From contig JALBUN010000001.1 of assembly GCA_025174535.1 (NCBI GenBank), positions 2,170,001-2,234,000 of the forward strand: DNA of 64,000 nucleotides. The letters run 5' to 3'. This DNA is from Cantharellus purpuraceus. Its lineage: Eukaryota > Basidiomycota > Agaricomycetes > Cantharellales > Hydnaceae. The notes beneath the pieces are model-generated. The model did no database searches, was not told the origin of the DNA, and worked only from the letters and a program-made list of their open reading frames with translations. Positions 12,325-23,531 of the stretch are shown here, piece after piece. The position numbers and the translations under genes are program-made. Every line of letters starts with the position of its first letter. The stretch's first letter is position 1.

Positions 12325-14080
12325 TCAACATCTTGAGGCTGCATGCTCCATCAACACTTGGTTCAACCCATCCCTCTTTAGACTGTTCCCGTACAAGAAG
12401 CTCTTTGCGATGGTGTCAATCTCTTCCTCCGACTTGCCTCTGAAGTGCTCTGCCCATTCATTCACCAGGAATTCTGCAGCCAAGATATGACGAGATAACT
12501 GTGCGACACGGGTCTTGAAAGGCCAAACAGGGTACGGATAGAGTTTTCGATGCTCCTCGTCGACATTTTGAGTGATCCAGTCGGCGAGAGGATCGAAGAT
12601 ATGCTAGACAGTGGAACGATAAGTCCGATGTTACCTTGCTTTGCTACATACCTTGACGTGTGTATCGTCGGTCCCCCAAGCGTCAACGGCCATACGGTGT
12701 TTCTTAGCGAGGAACTTCTCGAAAAGCTTCATGTAAGGCGTATCAGGAGATGTGTACACCATGCCTTTGACGTTAACAATAAGACGGAGAAAAGTACGCA
12801 TGAAACGCGGGAAATGACCTTGGAACCCAATATCCTTGTACAACCAGATCGACCAACTTAATCGAGCCTTGAATGATGGTAAGGACATGTGAACGTATCA
12901 CGTATAACAAGGTATTCACCTTATCATAGACCTCGAGTTGATCCTTGAGTAAGTGATATCTTGTTTCGTTTATCTGATCTGTTTGCTGTCCGTCATATTG
13001 TTTCCTTGCATACACAGGCCCCCATTCTCCATTCCAAACACAAAGCCCTTTCTCTACCATCCAAGCACGTTTCCTTTCAAAGGATCTGCTGAGTCTCGTT
13101 TTCTGGGCCTCAGTACCCGTATAAATCTCCGGAGATGAGGGGAATCCAAAAATGGAGTAATCATGAATTGAATATGCAGTATTGATCCAATTCTTGTATG
13201 CATCTCCAAATTGTGAGAAGTCTGAAGCAAATGTATTGCCATCGAGGAAGATAATGTGCTTAGAGTCGATCTTGCGGATTGCCGCATGGAGACGGTCATA
13301 GAGATTAATGACCCGCGTGTGCAGGGGATCGCAAGGCTCATTCAGAACGTTGTAACCCGCAATCCAAACGTTGTTCTTGTAGTGGTCGGCGAGTTTCTCC
13401 CAAAGCCAGACTACCCGATCTTGGAAATCGAGATGGTCCCAAAGGGCTGCATAGTGGGTAGCGTTGTCAGAGTGCCAGTCCTACGACGCGAAGATGTCGA
13501 ATATTTAGGGTAATATTGACCCTGTAATGCCAAGGACACGCACTTGATTCTGTCCACCAGGGGCTGTATGGAGGTCCAGCACCGTGTAAATGCCTTCCCT
13601 GCTGCAGAGTTCAATGACACGGTCAAGATGCTTGAACCCCTCCTGCTTGAGAACCCGAGGGTTCATATCATCCTCAAAGTGACGATAATTGAAAGGGAGG
13701 CGGATGCAATTAAGGCCCAATGATTTGAAGAACTTCGCATCCTCTGCCTGAAAGAAGTATTCCAAGAACTATGATATTCGTGAGTGACACGCTATGAACC
13801 ACAAGTGTATTAACGATTAGTCACACCTTGTCGAAGAACAATGCTGATTTTGTTTCTCCTATAACCCGTGCCAGTGCCTCACGAATCTGAAATTCACGTC
13901 CAGGGTAGCCTTCAGCAATAAATGAGTGTTATCAGAACTATGTTTCAGCAATGTTGCCTAACCTGAAATGAAATTCTCCATGTTCATCCATCCTCCCAGA
14001 CCCGCACCACGCAGGATCACTTCATGACCTTCTCCATCGACTAGGTTGGTTCCAGAGACTTTCAGAAAAAAAGGAGACAT
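12325..14080 (-). CDS. Glycoside hydrolase family 5 protein, copy B
   Basis: Paralogue of the neighbouring GH5 gene. Over a 71-residue block containing LGLNCIRLPFNYRHFEDD the two differ at 14 positions, about 80 % identity by eye. Catalytic-region motifs are kept: the NEP motif in the exon around 13340 (reads NVLNEPCD, with Val-Leu where copy A has Pro-Leu) and VWNGEWGPVYARKQ around 13015. The C-terminal tail is also kept and ends EHAASRC before TGA at 12325-12327. The start at 14080 gives MSPFFLKVSG, parallel to copy A. Again no secretion signal is evident. Introns occupy equivalent positions, so duplication happened at DNA level rather than by retroposition. The product is presumably a cytoplasmic beta-glycosidase; its specificity relative to copy A is unknown. 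Confidence 0.85.
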
Positions 14081-14465
14081 GTTGATCGCAGCTATAGATG
14101 TAGGTGTGGGGACGGGGCATTATATGTTGGAGAGAATTATATACTGCGGCCTATCGTATATGGTGTGCCGGTCAGAAGCTTCAGGTCAGTGCACGAGCGT
14201 CTCGAACATCCGAAAAAACGCCGGGCTAGACAAATTAGGCAAATAATTTTCAGTAAACGTGAATAGTTCAAGAATAGCAGAATGGAGCTATACAGTCTTT
14301 AGGACACTGCTAAAGTGAAGGCTATAAGTCATGTGACCTTTGTACTGTATCATGTGACTTCTCGTTCAGCCCTGTCACACTCAGTCACACCGCGTCTGAT
14401 CTTAAATATTTGTTTGATATCCTATTAGGCTCCCCGATTATTTCCTTCAGCGATTCATCCTCACC
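14081..14465. promoter_or_regulatory. Divergent promoter, GH5 copy B / MPH1
   Basis: A 385-bp head-to-head spacer. It holds two direct copies of TCATGTGAC at 14329-14337 and 14350-14358, exactly 21 bp apart, and an AT-rich TTAAATATTTG element near 14401. The repeats resemble an E-box or bHLH half-variant (CATGTG), but no factor can be assigned from sequence. Confidence 0.4.
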
Positions 14466-17400
14466 ATGAGCTCAGATGATTATTTCGGCGATTCTGAACA
14501 GCTCAACTCCGCCTTTCTTGCTGAATTGGACGCTGTAGAAGCAACTCACCTCAATGCGACACAACCACCTTCCCAGGCGAACCCCACTCAACCCACAATT
14601 GCGTCCTCCAAATCATTCAAATCGACCCTCCAGACGTCCCCCATTGCATTGTCGAAAGTTCCTGGGGCATCTATGAATGTCCCCCAAGCATCCTCTAACA
14701 AAGACGCGATACTTTCCAAGCCACAGCCTGTTTCAATTGACGTAGACGCAGACGAGTCGTATGATCGGTTCTTCGACGATATCGACCCTATTGAACTTGA
14801 TAAACTCGAAAAAGACGTGGAGAACGCATTCAGTGATAACCCTAGTGTAGCACGAACCAATTCGGCTCCGGGATCTGGTGTAACTCATCAACTGACTCTG
14901 TTTGGCGATCTTCTTCCCCCTACTCCCTCCCGTGTGCTACGTACCTCCCAACAGAAAAGTCAGGCTAAGGTTCCTCACTCACCACGCAAGCCATTCGGTA
15001 AGAAAGCCCGGAAAGTAAAGAGATGGGACCACACCGCGTTCGCAAAGAGTGGTGGGAAATCTAGTAAAGAGAAGGCAAAGTCCAGAGGCAAAGCCACGGA
15101 TTTTGACGAGGAAGCCGACGAAGCTATGCACTCCACCGAAGAGTTCGAACAGTTCCCCGCACTGAGTATGTTTCTTTAACCACGGTCACTTGCTATGATT
15201 GTTAACTGCGCTTTCCGGCATAGAGCTTCCATCAGGGTGAGTCTTTGATGTACAAATATCACAAACCATTGCACATTCTCACATTTATTGTTTAGACCCG
15301 TAGGTTTACTCTTACCCTTTTACTCTATTTCTCAGATTTTCCATTTAGCCCCCATCTTTTAAACACGTGCCCGACTTGCTATCTGCGCATACTTGGATAT
15401 ACCCAACGAATAAGCCCAAGCGAGATTATCAATTCAATATCGTCAGAGATTCTCTATTTGAGAACACTCTAGTCTCGCTACCGACTGGATTGGGAAAAAC
15501 ATTCATCGCGGGTGTCCTAATGCTTAACTGTGCGTTGATATTAATCGTTGATATGTTGCTTCATCCTTTTGATATCCATCACCCAGACTATCGTTGGTTT
15601 CCAGATGGAAAAGTGGTGTTTGTTGCACCAACAAAGCCTCTGGTGGCACAGCAAATTGATGCATGTCATAAAATATGTGGAATCCCAGGTGGAGATGCTG
15701 CAGAACTCACAGGACAGAATCCTAGATCGATTCGTGCCAAAGCTGTAGGTCTCCGCTTCGTATCCGACAAACAACTTTGATGCTGAGAGTGCCATAGTGG
15801 GCAGAAAAGCGTGTTTTTTTTATGACTCCACAGACTTTCTTAAACGACCTTCGAACAGAAAACTGTGACCCAACAGATGTCGTGTTGCTCGTCATTGGTA
15901 TTTCACACTCTCCCCTGTCCCCTACCTGATCTTATTTAAGGCTATTAGACGAAGCCCACAAAGCTACCGGCAATTACGCTTACGTACAAATCGTCCGTTG
16001 GCTGATGGCTAAAAGTGCACATTTCCGGGTGCTCGCCCTTACAGCTACGCCTGGCTCGAAGCCTGAGGCAGTGCAAGATATAATCAACTCATTGCGTATC
16101 AGCAATGTCGAGATTCGGGACGAAAACAGCATTGATTTACGGAAATACATGTTGCCCAAGGTACGTATGGATTGTATCACCGCTTCAGCGTCGGTTAATT
16201 TAAAATGCCTCAGAAAATCTCAACCCATGTTGTAAGGATGACGGCAGGGGTTGTTACAGTTCGGGATATGCTAGCGAAACTTATGGAGGTGTGTATAAGT
16301 TATATACCACGTTAGGTTTAAGTCTTTTTACCTCTTGATCAGAAAATCGCGAAGCGTTTATGTGACACTGGGCTGATTCCAAACCTGAACGTTGTAACGT
16401 TACACTCCTACAGATGCAGTGCTCTCATGCAGCAGTTTTCCGGTGACGGCACTGGAAAGAAGTTTCCATGGGTTTACAATGATTTGAAGAAGTTAGGAGC
16501 ATTAGCAAGGGCAATGGGATATCTCGTAGGCATTTCGATAGCATGCATATAAGTTAAGTTTCTAAACCAACCTTTGATAGCTCGAATGTAGCATTGCAAT
16601 GTGTCATGAAGAACTTCATGGGATGACCACTGACGCGGGACAGGACGGGAAAAGATCATCTGGTCTTCGCTCTGAACCCTTATTCCAGAACCTCGTTACT
16701 GAACTGGAACGACAACACAATACCGGCTTCTTTCTCCACCCAAAGCTTGATAAGCTGCAAAGCCTGGCCGTGGACTACTTTGTGCAGTCCAAAATGGACA
16801 CCGATCTGGCCCGTGATGACACTCCTGCGAATGCTACTTCTGCGAGTGCCACTGATGAGGTCGGGGCTCCAAGTTACCAAACGAAAATGATGGTTTTCAC
16901 TAACTTTCGAGCATCGGTTGACGAGATTGTCGAATTGTTGAATACACACCACCCACTCATCCGTGCCACCCGCTTTATTGGACAAGGATCTGACAAACAC
17001 GGCAGAAAGGGAATTGCACAAAAGGATCAACTTGAGGTAGAGTGTCTCGTTCTAATTGACGCGTGCATTGACAATTCAACTTGTTCTCATAGGTGATCAA
17101 GAAATTTAAAGAAGGTGTTTACAATGTTCTTGTTGCAACGTCCATTGGTGAAGAAGGTCTCGACATCGGGGAAGTCGACATGATCATTTGTTATGATGCC
17201 CAGAAGACACCGATTCGCATGGTAAGAGAGTTCTCAGCATTGATGGCTTGGCACTTAGTCTGGCTCCAGCTCCAAAGAGTAGGTCGAACTGGCCGTAAAC
17301 GAGCTGGGCGAGTCGAAGTATTGTTGTCCGAAGCCAGAGAAGAGGCCAACTGGGACAAGGCGAAAGAACATTATGAGTCTGTCCAATCGTCGATCCTACG

Positions 17401-18890
17401 AGGCGAGTCTCTAGAGCTATTTGCAGATGTAGGTCGACTACTTCCAGACCACATCAAACCGAAGTGCGTGGAGACTACAATGGCCATCGAAGAGTACGTG
17501 CGGGACACGAAGCCTTCAAAGCTGAATAGTGCTGCTGCAAAGGGTACCAAGCGAAAGCGAAACGCAGATGTAATGAGAAACATCCCTGATGGTGCAGTCA
17601 ATGGATTCGTTCCTAGCTCGAAGTTGATCTCGACGCGCGATCCCAAAAAGCGCAAGGTTGTCCCTGCGAAATGCTCTGAGGACGAGGACGATCAGGCGAT
17701 ACAAGCTAGCATTGGAGATTCTCCATGCAAAGGCAGGGCAAAAGGCAAGGCGAAACCTAGGAAGAATACAAGAAAGATCAAACACCGGAGCAGACAAACT
17801 ACGAGCGAACTGTCGCTATCCCAACTCGATCGCGAACTTGCGGATGACACCGACGACATGGAAATAGAGCTCGGCATCAAGCTGCTATCGCCTAAACGAC
17901 CTTTAGCCGATATTGAGCCTTCTAAGGGGCCGTCCTTCCGTCGCTCTTCGTCACCAGGTTCCATATACTTGTCTCCCGAGCCAGATTTTAATTTGGCAAA
18001 GGCTAACGAAGGTGTTGCGTTGTGTAATAATTCTTCACAAGTTCATTATGCGGAGAATCAATCATATCTCCTTGATTCCGACGACGACGAAGTTATAATC
18101 CTCGACGACATTGGCCCTTCTGTTAATGTCCAAAACTCAAAGTTGGAACATTCTAGCCCCATAACCCCTCCAGGGTTGTCTAGTTTCAGGCGCTCGCCAT
18201 TGTCACACGCCTCCCCTGAGAGACATGGACAAAATGGCATGTTTCCCCCTCCTGTCCCTGCACGTGCATTGATAACAGAACCGCTCCCTGACTCGACATT
18301 CGTTCCCTGTCTACCCGGTGTCCGCCGTAAACGGCCACGAATATCTTCGCCAGCTCTCGACCATCGATCAGAAATAGATAATGCAAAATCCTCTCCACCT
18401 CAGGCTCAGGTTCATGTAAGACGGCGTCGAGGTCCCATCGATTCGCGAGCAGCAATGGAGATGCTGGACCTTGAAGCACAAGTCTCTGGCGATGACTCTA
18501 CGGCTAGCAGCTCAGATCACGAAGACATCGAGAGCGAGTCTGATCGGCGGTGAGTTAACCTTTGATGAGACATTCCTTTCATTAATATTCATTCTTCTAT
18601 TTAGCTTTGTTGCGGAGTTGCCTCCGACGCAAATGTCTCCAACTTATGATCAAACTTTGGCTTATCGACATAGCTTGTTCACCCAGCCTCCTAGTCATGG
18701 CAACGGTCCTCAGTTCACTTCAAAACCTGCAAGACGTAGAGTTTTTGGACCTGAGAGACTAACTGCTCGCATTATTTCCAGTTCACCGCCTCAGGATCCA
18801 GCAACCGACCAGTACTCTATGGATAGCTTCCTAGTGGAAGATGACGATGACGTTCTCCTTCACGAGGATTCACATTCTAGCAGTATATAA
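14466..18890 (+). CDS. MPH1: MPH1/FANCM-type ATP-dependent DNA helicase
   Basis: A multi-exon SF2 helicase of the Mph1/FANCM/Hef family. A Ser/Asp-rich leader is followed by the conserved approach segment [20 protein letters not shown]. Motif I is [11 protein letters not shown] (about 15482). Motif Ia is [13 protein letters not shown]. Motif II is DEAH, split by an intron (about 15893-15960). Motif III is LALTATPG (about 16030). The helicase C domain has [50 protein letters not shown] and motif [15 protein letters not shown] (about 17275). A long, acidic and basic disordered C-terminus ends at TAA 18888-18890. The enzyme remodels stalled forks and D-loops, suppressing crossovers and genome rearrangement. 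The ATG at 14466 opens [20 protein letters not shown], typical of fungal Mph1. Confidence 0.93.
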
Positions 18891-19010
18891 TTATCTTATT
18901 TTTCCTCATGGTCGCCAATGCCTTCTAAGACTAGAAACCACAATAATTTTTTTTACCAGTCCGATACCTTCTCGACTGGAAAATCTTCACAAATACGACA
19001 GAAGGGAAAC

Positions 19011-21901
19011 CTAAGAGAATGATCTAGAGCGAGAGCGCCTCCGTCGTCCTTCGTCTTCATCATCGTATGCTTGACCCCAACCCCCATCCTCATGTTCACC
19101 TTGCTGCGCTTCCACTTCCATTTTCACATCCGATTCTCCGGTCTTGACGTCAGGAGGTTCCGACCCAGGACCTGCAGACGCCGTCGCAACTGCAGGCGTG
19201 GTGGGGGGCGCAGTACCAGTGTGCCAACTGACCTGAACCTTACCGACTGAAGAAATATCCGGTGCATTCGCAAAAGCCTGACATGACACCTGAGTATGTG
19301 AAAATAAGCGAAAGGGAATACGAATACTTACGTGTTCCGCAGCGGTTCGACTCCAAAATTGTGCAACAACTTCGCCATCTCCCTGGGTCCAAAATGACTC
19401 TAAATTCCCCATGTTCTAAATCCAAGAGTGTGAGATCAGTTGTATCCATTAAGTCGAAATCAACCAGCCTGATAGTGATTCCGGATGAGCTGCACCGCTT
19501 CGTCATGCACAGGAACACCCTGGATGAGTATCTTGCGGGGTCGATTATCCAACTTCATGCTTGCACGTGGCGCTCCGCCCCGTCCGGGTCCACCACGCAC
19601 AAAACCTCGTGAACGATACCCTCTGCCGCGATATGGGCGGTATGAAGGCGGATATGTGGGGGCAGAAGATTCTGCGTTGATTTCAGATTCGGGCACACCT
19701 AGGCGCGAAGCCTATATGCAGTAGCATAAAATTGTCAGCTGCGGGATGGCAGTCATGCAAACTGACCTCAGCCTTCAGCCGTGCCAATTTCTCCTTCAAC
19801 GCTGTGGTGCTGGTGATCTGATCATCACCTTCGGAACCCCCTTTTCCTTCAGAACCCCCTTTTAGTGCACTTTGAACCGTGTGCAATTCTAGTTCTTTGT
19901 CCAATCTCTCCTTCTCAGACAGGGCCGCCTTCGAGGAGCCATTTGACAGTTTTGAAGTGGACGGTTCAGTCGAAACAGGGGTAGAGGGCGTCATACCGCT
20001 TTGTATGTTTTTTATACACGCCATAATCTCCTGCTTTTCCTCGGGGGTCGAAGCTGTGGAAAGGCGCGACATCAAAACCTTCTGTTCTGAGATTTGTTTT
20101 TCTAGGAGTTGCTGCCGGGCAGCAAGGGCAGCTATAGTCGCAGGATCTGGCTTCTGAGCCTGCTTCACAGGGTTTGATGGTGCAGACGGTTGAGAGGATG
20201 GCTCAGGAGGTTTCAGAGGTTGTGTCTGGGGTTGCAGTTGTGAAGGTGAGTCCGGCACAGCAATGCTTCTGACCAAAGGTGCAGAGGCCGCCAGTGCTCT
20301 TTGTCCGATCGCACCATGTCCCTCCATGGGACGATGCCAATAAAGTTTGACGAACCGGTTCCCGAAAACGGCTTCTTCGCTTTTCCACGCTAAATGAGCC
20401 TCTGAGTGGTTAGAGAAGCTAACGAGGGCTTTTGCACTGGGTGTGTCGATAGCCACATTAGTGACTGTGCCAAAGCGCTTGAACCATTCATTGACTGCCT
20501 CAAGAGTAAGCTTGTCATCTGGAATCTTTTCCACCACAAGAGTCTTGTCATCGCGAGGAGCGCCGTTGCGGAAAGTATGATTATCCCCCGTGAATGTTCC
20601 TCTCCCAGACCGTCTAAAGCCGCCACCTCCGCCTGTAGGCCCGCCAACACCACCACCACCAAATGCCACTGGTGCAGCCCCTCTCGGTACCATGTCCGCC
20701 GGCGGGGCTCTTCGAGGTGTGCCAAAGTTGTGAGTGAACCCATTGGGTTGTATAACACCTTCACCTCGAGTCGCCTCTTCAACCGGATCTCGAGGAGTTA
20801 GATCCTGAATCACTGGAAGCTCTACGGATGAAACTGGTATTTGATCATGCATTCCATGTGTTTCTGGTACTCTCGGTCCTCGGGGGTGCCTAGGGCCCAT
20901 CTCCATATGCGACTCATGAGGGTCATATGCAGCTCCCGGCATCCCGCCGAAAGGGGGACTGCCAAACATTGGCATGAATGGCGCGCCTTGTATAGGGTTG
21001 AGAATTCCCGGACCACCTGCATATGGTATGGATGGAATGACAGCATCTTCACCATGACTGTATGGACAGAGGGATCCCCGCGCACAGAATCCATTATCTA
21101 ATCAAAGGTCAGATAAGGAACTCCAAAAAAAGTAGCAAGACGCACTGTGGTAGTCACGACAAATACCTCTACGACCACGACCATTGAAACCACCTCCCGG
21201 AGGTCGGTACATTGGCGAAGAGTTGTGAATATCGATCCCTATTTGCCCGCGCATCTGTCCATTCATGTACGCACCTCCCCCCTCCCCACGACCCATGGCA
21301 CGTCCGTTCGTATGGCCGCCGCGAGGATCCGAGCCGCCACGTGATGGCCCGTGATATCGCGAGAAGTGGCCATCGTTACCTAGGCGGGGTCCCTTTGGTG
21401 GTGGATGGTCATGATCGTCCTCTTCAAGGCTTCGTTTTCGTATCCGGTCAGATGGCCCCGTCGACGACAGGAGTGCATCTAGTGGAATGGGAATGCCACC
21501 ACCGCTAGGGACGTCCTGGATGGGTTCATAGGGCATGTAGGATTTGGTTCGTAGAGCAGCGAAGAGGGAATCGACGAATTTGGAGGCCTCTAGAGCCCAG
21601 ATCGTTAGCGATATCCAGTGTCTCAGTTGCAATAATACCAAGGTGGGGAGACACCGTACCCTTCTCAAGAAATTCCTCTAGTTGACTCACGAACATCTTT
21701 CGAAGCTCCGGTTCAGCAGCGTCGTGTTTGAGCAAGGCGAGGACATAGTCAGCTAGTGCTTCGGGATCTGCATCGCATCTATGTATAAATAAGGCTTAGC
21801 GAGTATAGCATGAACGACGGAAAGAAAGGACGATACATAGGTTGAAGGGTTCGCACAAGCCATGGTCTCAGAGATGAAGCAGTGGTCTCATCGTACAACA
21901 T
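19011..21901 (-). CDS. RBM26/RBM27-type CCCH and RRM RNA-binding protein
   Basis: On the minus strand an N-terminal PWI-like helical domain (MLYDETTASSLRPWLVRTLQ, then DPEALADYVLALLKHD and LRKMFVSQLEEFL) precedes an RG/Gly-rich linker. An exon junction near 21110-21160 creates a CCCH finger: CRDYHNNGFCARGSLCPYSH, spacing C-x8-C-x5-C-x3-H. An RRM follows at about 20340-20560 (KTLVVEKIPDDKLTLEAVNE, ALVSFSNHSEAHLAW, NRFVKLYWHRP). After a coiled coil (about 19780-20150) comes an RGG-like region and a short second RNA-binding-fold remnant, with an RS-rich acidic C-terminus. This order is that of RBM26/27 (Schizosaccharomyces Rmn1-like), which work with the PAXT/MTREC RNA-decay machinery. The stop is TAG at 19011-19013. 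A tandem GGSEGK unit near 19840 is the only internal repeat of note. Confidence 0.85.
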
Positions 21902-22158
21902 TTCGGGACACCACAGCAACGAGGGCAAATAGAAAACCTGAACACAATGCAAGGAGACACTTTGACGATAAGGTCAGTACAGTCGCTGGGGAAGGTGACG
22001 CTCTGGATGCCACTTGAAAGCGTGGTAGCGCTCTTAGAGAGCTTTGTCAGCTCTATGTTCAATGTCCGACTGGCAGTGATTTCACTCGATAAAATATTGC
22101 ACTTGGAAAAATCATAATACCATCACAAAAACGTGCACCGTCAACAAAGGCATGTCAA

Positions 22159-22972
22159 TTACTCAAATCCCAACATAATCAATGCCATGATACCAATGGT
22201 ACTGACCCAAATCATCGGCGGCGAGGCAGAGGAAGCTCCAGAGGAAGTGGGGAATGCTCCTGTGGCGTTGTCACATTGGGTGCCGTTGGGTACGGTGAAT
22301 GTATTAGAGAGAATGACATCAGAGCACTATAACATCTGTCAGTTGAATGAGAGATCATCGTCAACCGCAGTCATGTCTTGCCTGGTATAAATTGCCATCA
22401 CCACCATTGAATTGCACCATAATGGTAGCATTGGCGCCATTCCGCGCATCCGGGACACCAAGAGAACTGATGTTCACGGGAAAGCAAGCGTCTCCTTGGG
22501 CACTCATGTGTGTGAATGGCAAGAGGAACGGGATGGGAGTTCCAGAAGATGTCTTATTGAATTCCGCAAACGTCGTCGGATTCACATCAAAAGAGATGAG
22601 TATGTCGACTGGGATGTTGTCAGAGACCACTATATGTTGACAAACGAATTATATAGTTCACCATCGGCCTTTGGATGCTCGCTAGTTATAGAGACGGTTC
22701 CTCCACTAAGTGGGAATTGAGTTCGGTTAGAGGCCAGAGGGAATCCACCTGTGCAGGTGGTGTAATCTCATTGCGAGGTAATGGACAGGCCACGCATACC
22801 ACAAATATTCACTTCCTGGGTACAGCTGTCAACGTTGCTTCCGATATAACAAGTGGATGTCCAATCTTACCTGGTCTTCATCGAATCCTCGTGTTTGAGG
22901 GTAGTTCAAGAGAAAATGAGCACTTGCAACAGCAAAGGTGCCAGCAAGAGACAAGAAGGACGAAAGACGCAT
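22159..22972 (-). CDS. GPI-anchored BIM1-like (X325) copper-binding protein
   Basis: The first exon gives a signal peptide, MRLSSFLSLAGTFAVASA, cut so that the mature protein starts with His (HFLLNYPQTRGFDED). A mature N-terminal His is the key copper ligand of LPMO-like BIM1/X325 proteins. Later family motifs are NRTQFPLSGGTVSITSEHP, VDILISFDVNPTTF and DACFPVNISSLGVPDA, plus paired cysteines. The C-terminus is a Ser/Ala stretch followed by a hydrophobic tail ending ALIMLGFE, a GPI-attachment signal. In Cryptococcus, Bim1 helps import scarce copper; this family is not known to cleave polysaccharide. The frame needs four introns: 22816-22870, 22767-22799 (33 nt), 22630-22661 (32 nt) and 22327-22381 (GC donor). 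The tiny 16-nt exon 22800-22815 is the least certain part. Confidence 0.75.
22630..22661 (-). other. Ultrashort (32-nt) intron in the BIM1-like gene
   Basis: On the minus strand the interval starts GTGAAC and ends CATATAG. Reading through meets a TAG and shifts the frame because 32 is not a multiple of three. Removing it joins EHPKAD to VVSDNIPVDI, restoring the family pattern. Confidence 0.6.
22767..22799 (-). other. Candidate 33-nt intron in the BIM1-like gene
   Basis: The interval starts GTATGC and ends AATGAG on the minus strand. Reading through gives a TGA in frame. Removing it, with a 16-nt exon upstream, yields DEDQEVNICDYTTCTGGF, which places cysteines where the family has them. A different splice pattern is possible. 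Confidence 0.45.
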
Positions 22973-23531
22973 TCTTCACGTATAAGTGCCAAAGCGTTGG
23001 ACGAAACAGCCCCTTTGGTGGGATTTATATAGAGTTGGGTTTCCCACGTGCGTAGTTCGAGAACACTAAAAGATGCCAATTTGGGGACAGTGGTGGGCGC
23101 GCGATCATCGCTAACGAGAACGCCGCTGACCGAGTACTGGGGTTGACTCGGGAACTGACTCGGGGAATGATGTGGGTGACAGGAGGCGCGGAGGCGATAT
23201 GGCGACGACGTGCAGTGTCAGGCTCCTTGACACGGTCCGGACGGTGCGGACTGATGACAACAGCGACATTACGAAGTGTGAGCCATCGTAATCTCGATGC
23301 CGTCATCAAGACGCACGGCGAGCAAGCTTGTCGTGATTTCCGCGGGCTGCAGCTTATCACTCATCAAAAAGAATCCTCGCCATATGCCACTGTAGACATG
23401 AGGGAGGACAGAGGGGTGGTGGGTAAGCCAGCAGTAGAAAGGGCAGGGGATGGGGAAGGAGGGGGCGGGGAAGGAGGTGGGGGACGGGAGACGGGACGGG
23501 GATGGCTGTAGCGGAAAAGAGCAAACACGAA
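22973..23531. other. Intergenic DNA upstream of the BIM1-like gene
   Basis: About 560 bp with no convincing gene. A G-rich run at about 23450-23510 (repeated GGGGA and GGGAGG units on the plus strand) could form a G-rich structured element. A TATATAG-like motif lies near 23029, about 55 bp upstream of the BIM1-like start, on the reverse strand. Confidence 0.35.

Noticed and set aside
23143..23511. Plus-strand frame with a Gly/Glu-rich end upstream of the protease pseudogene
   Set aside because: The Gly-rich part comes from a simple G-rich tract, and no domain or splice support was seen.
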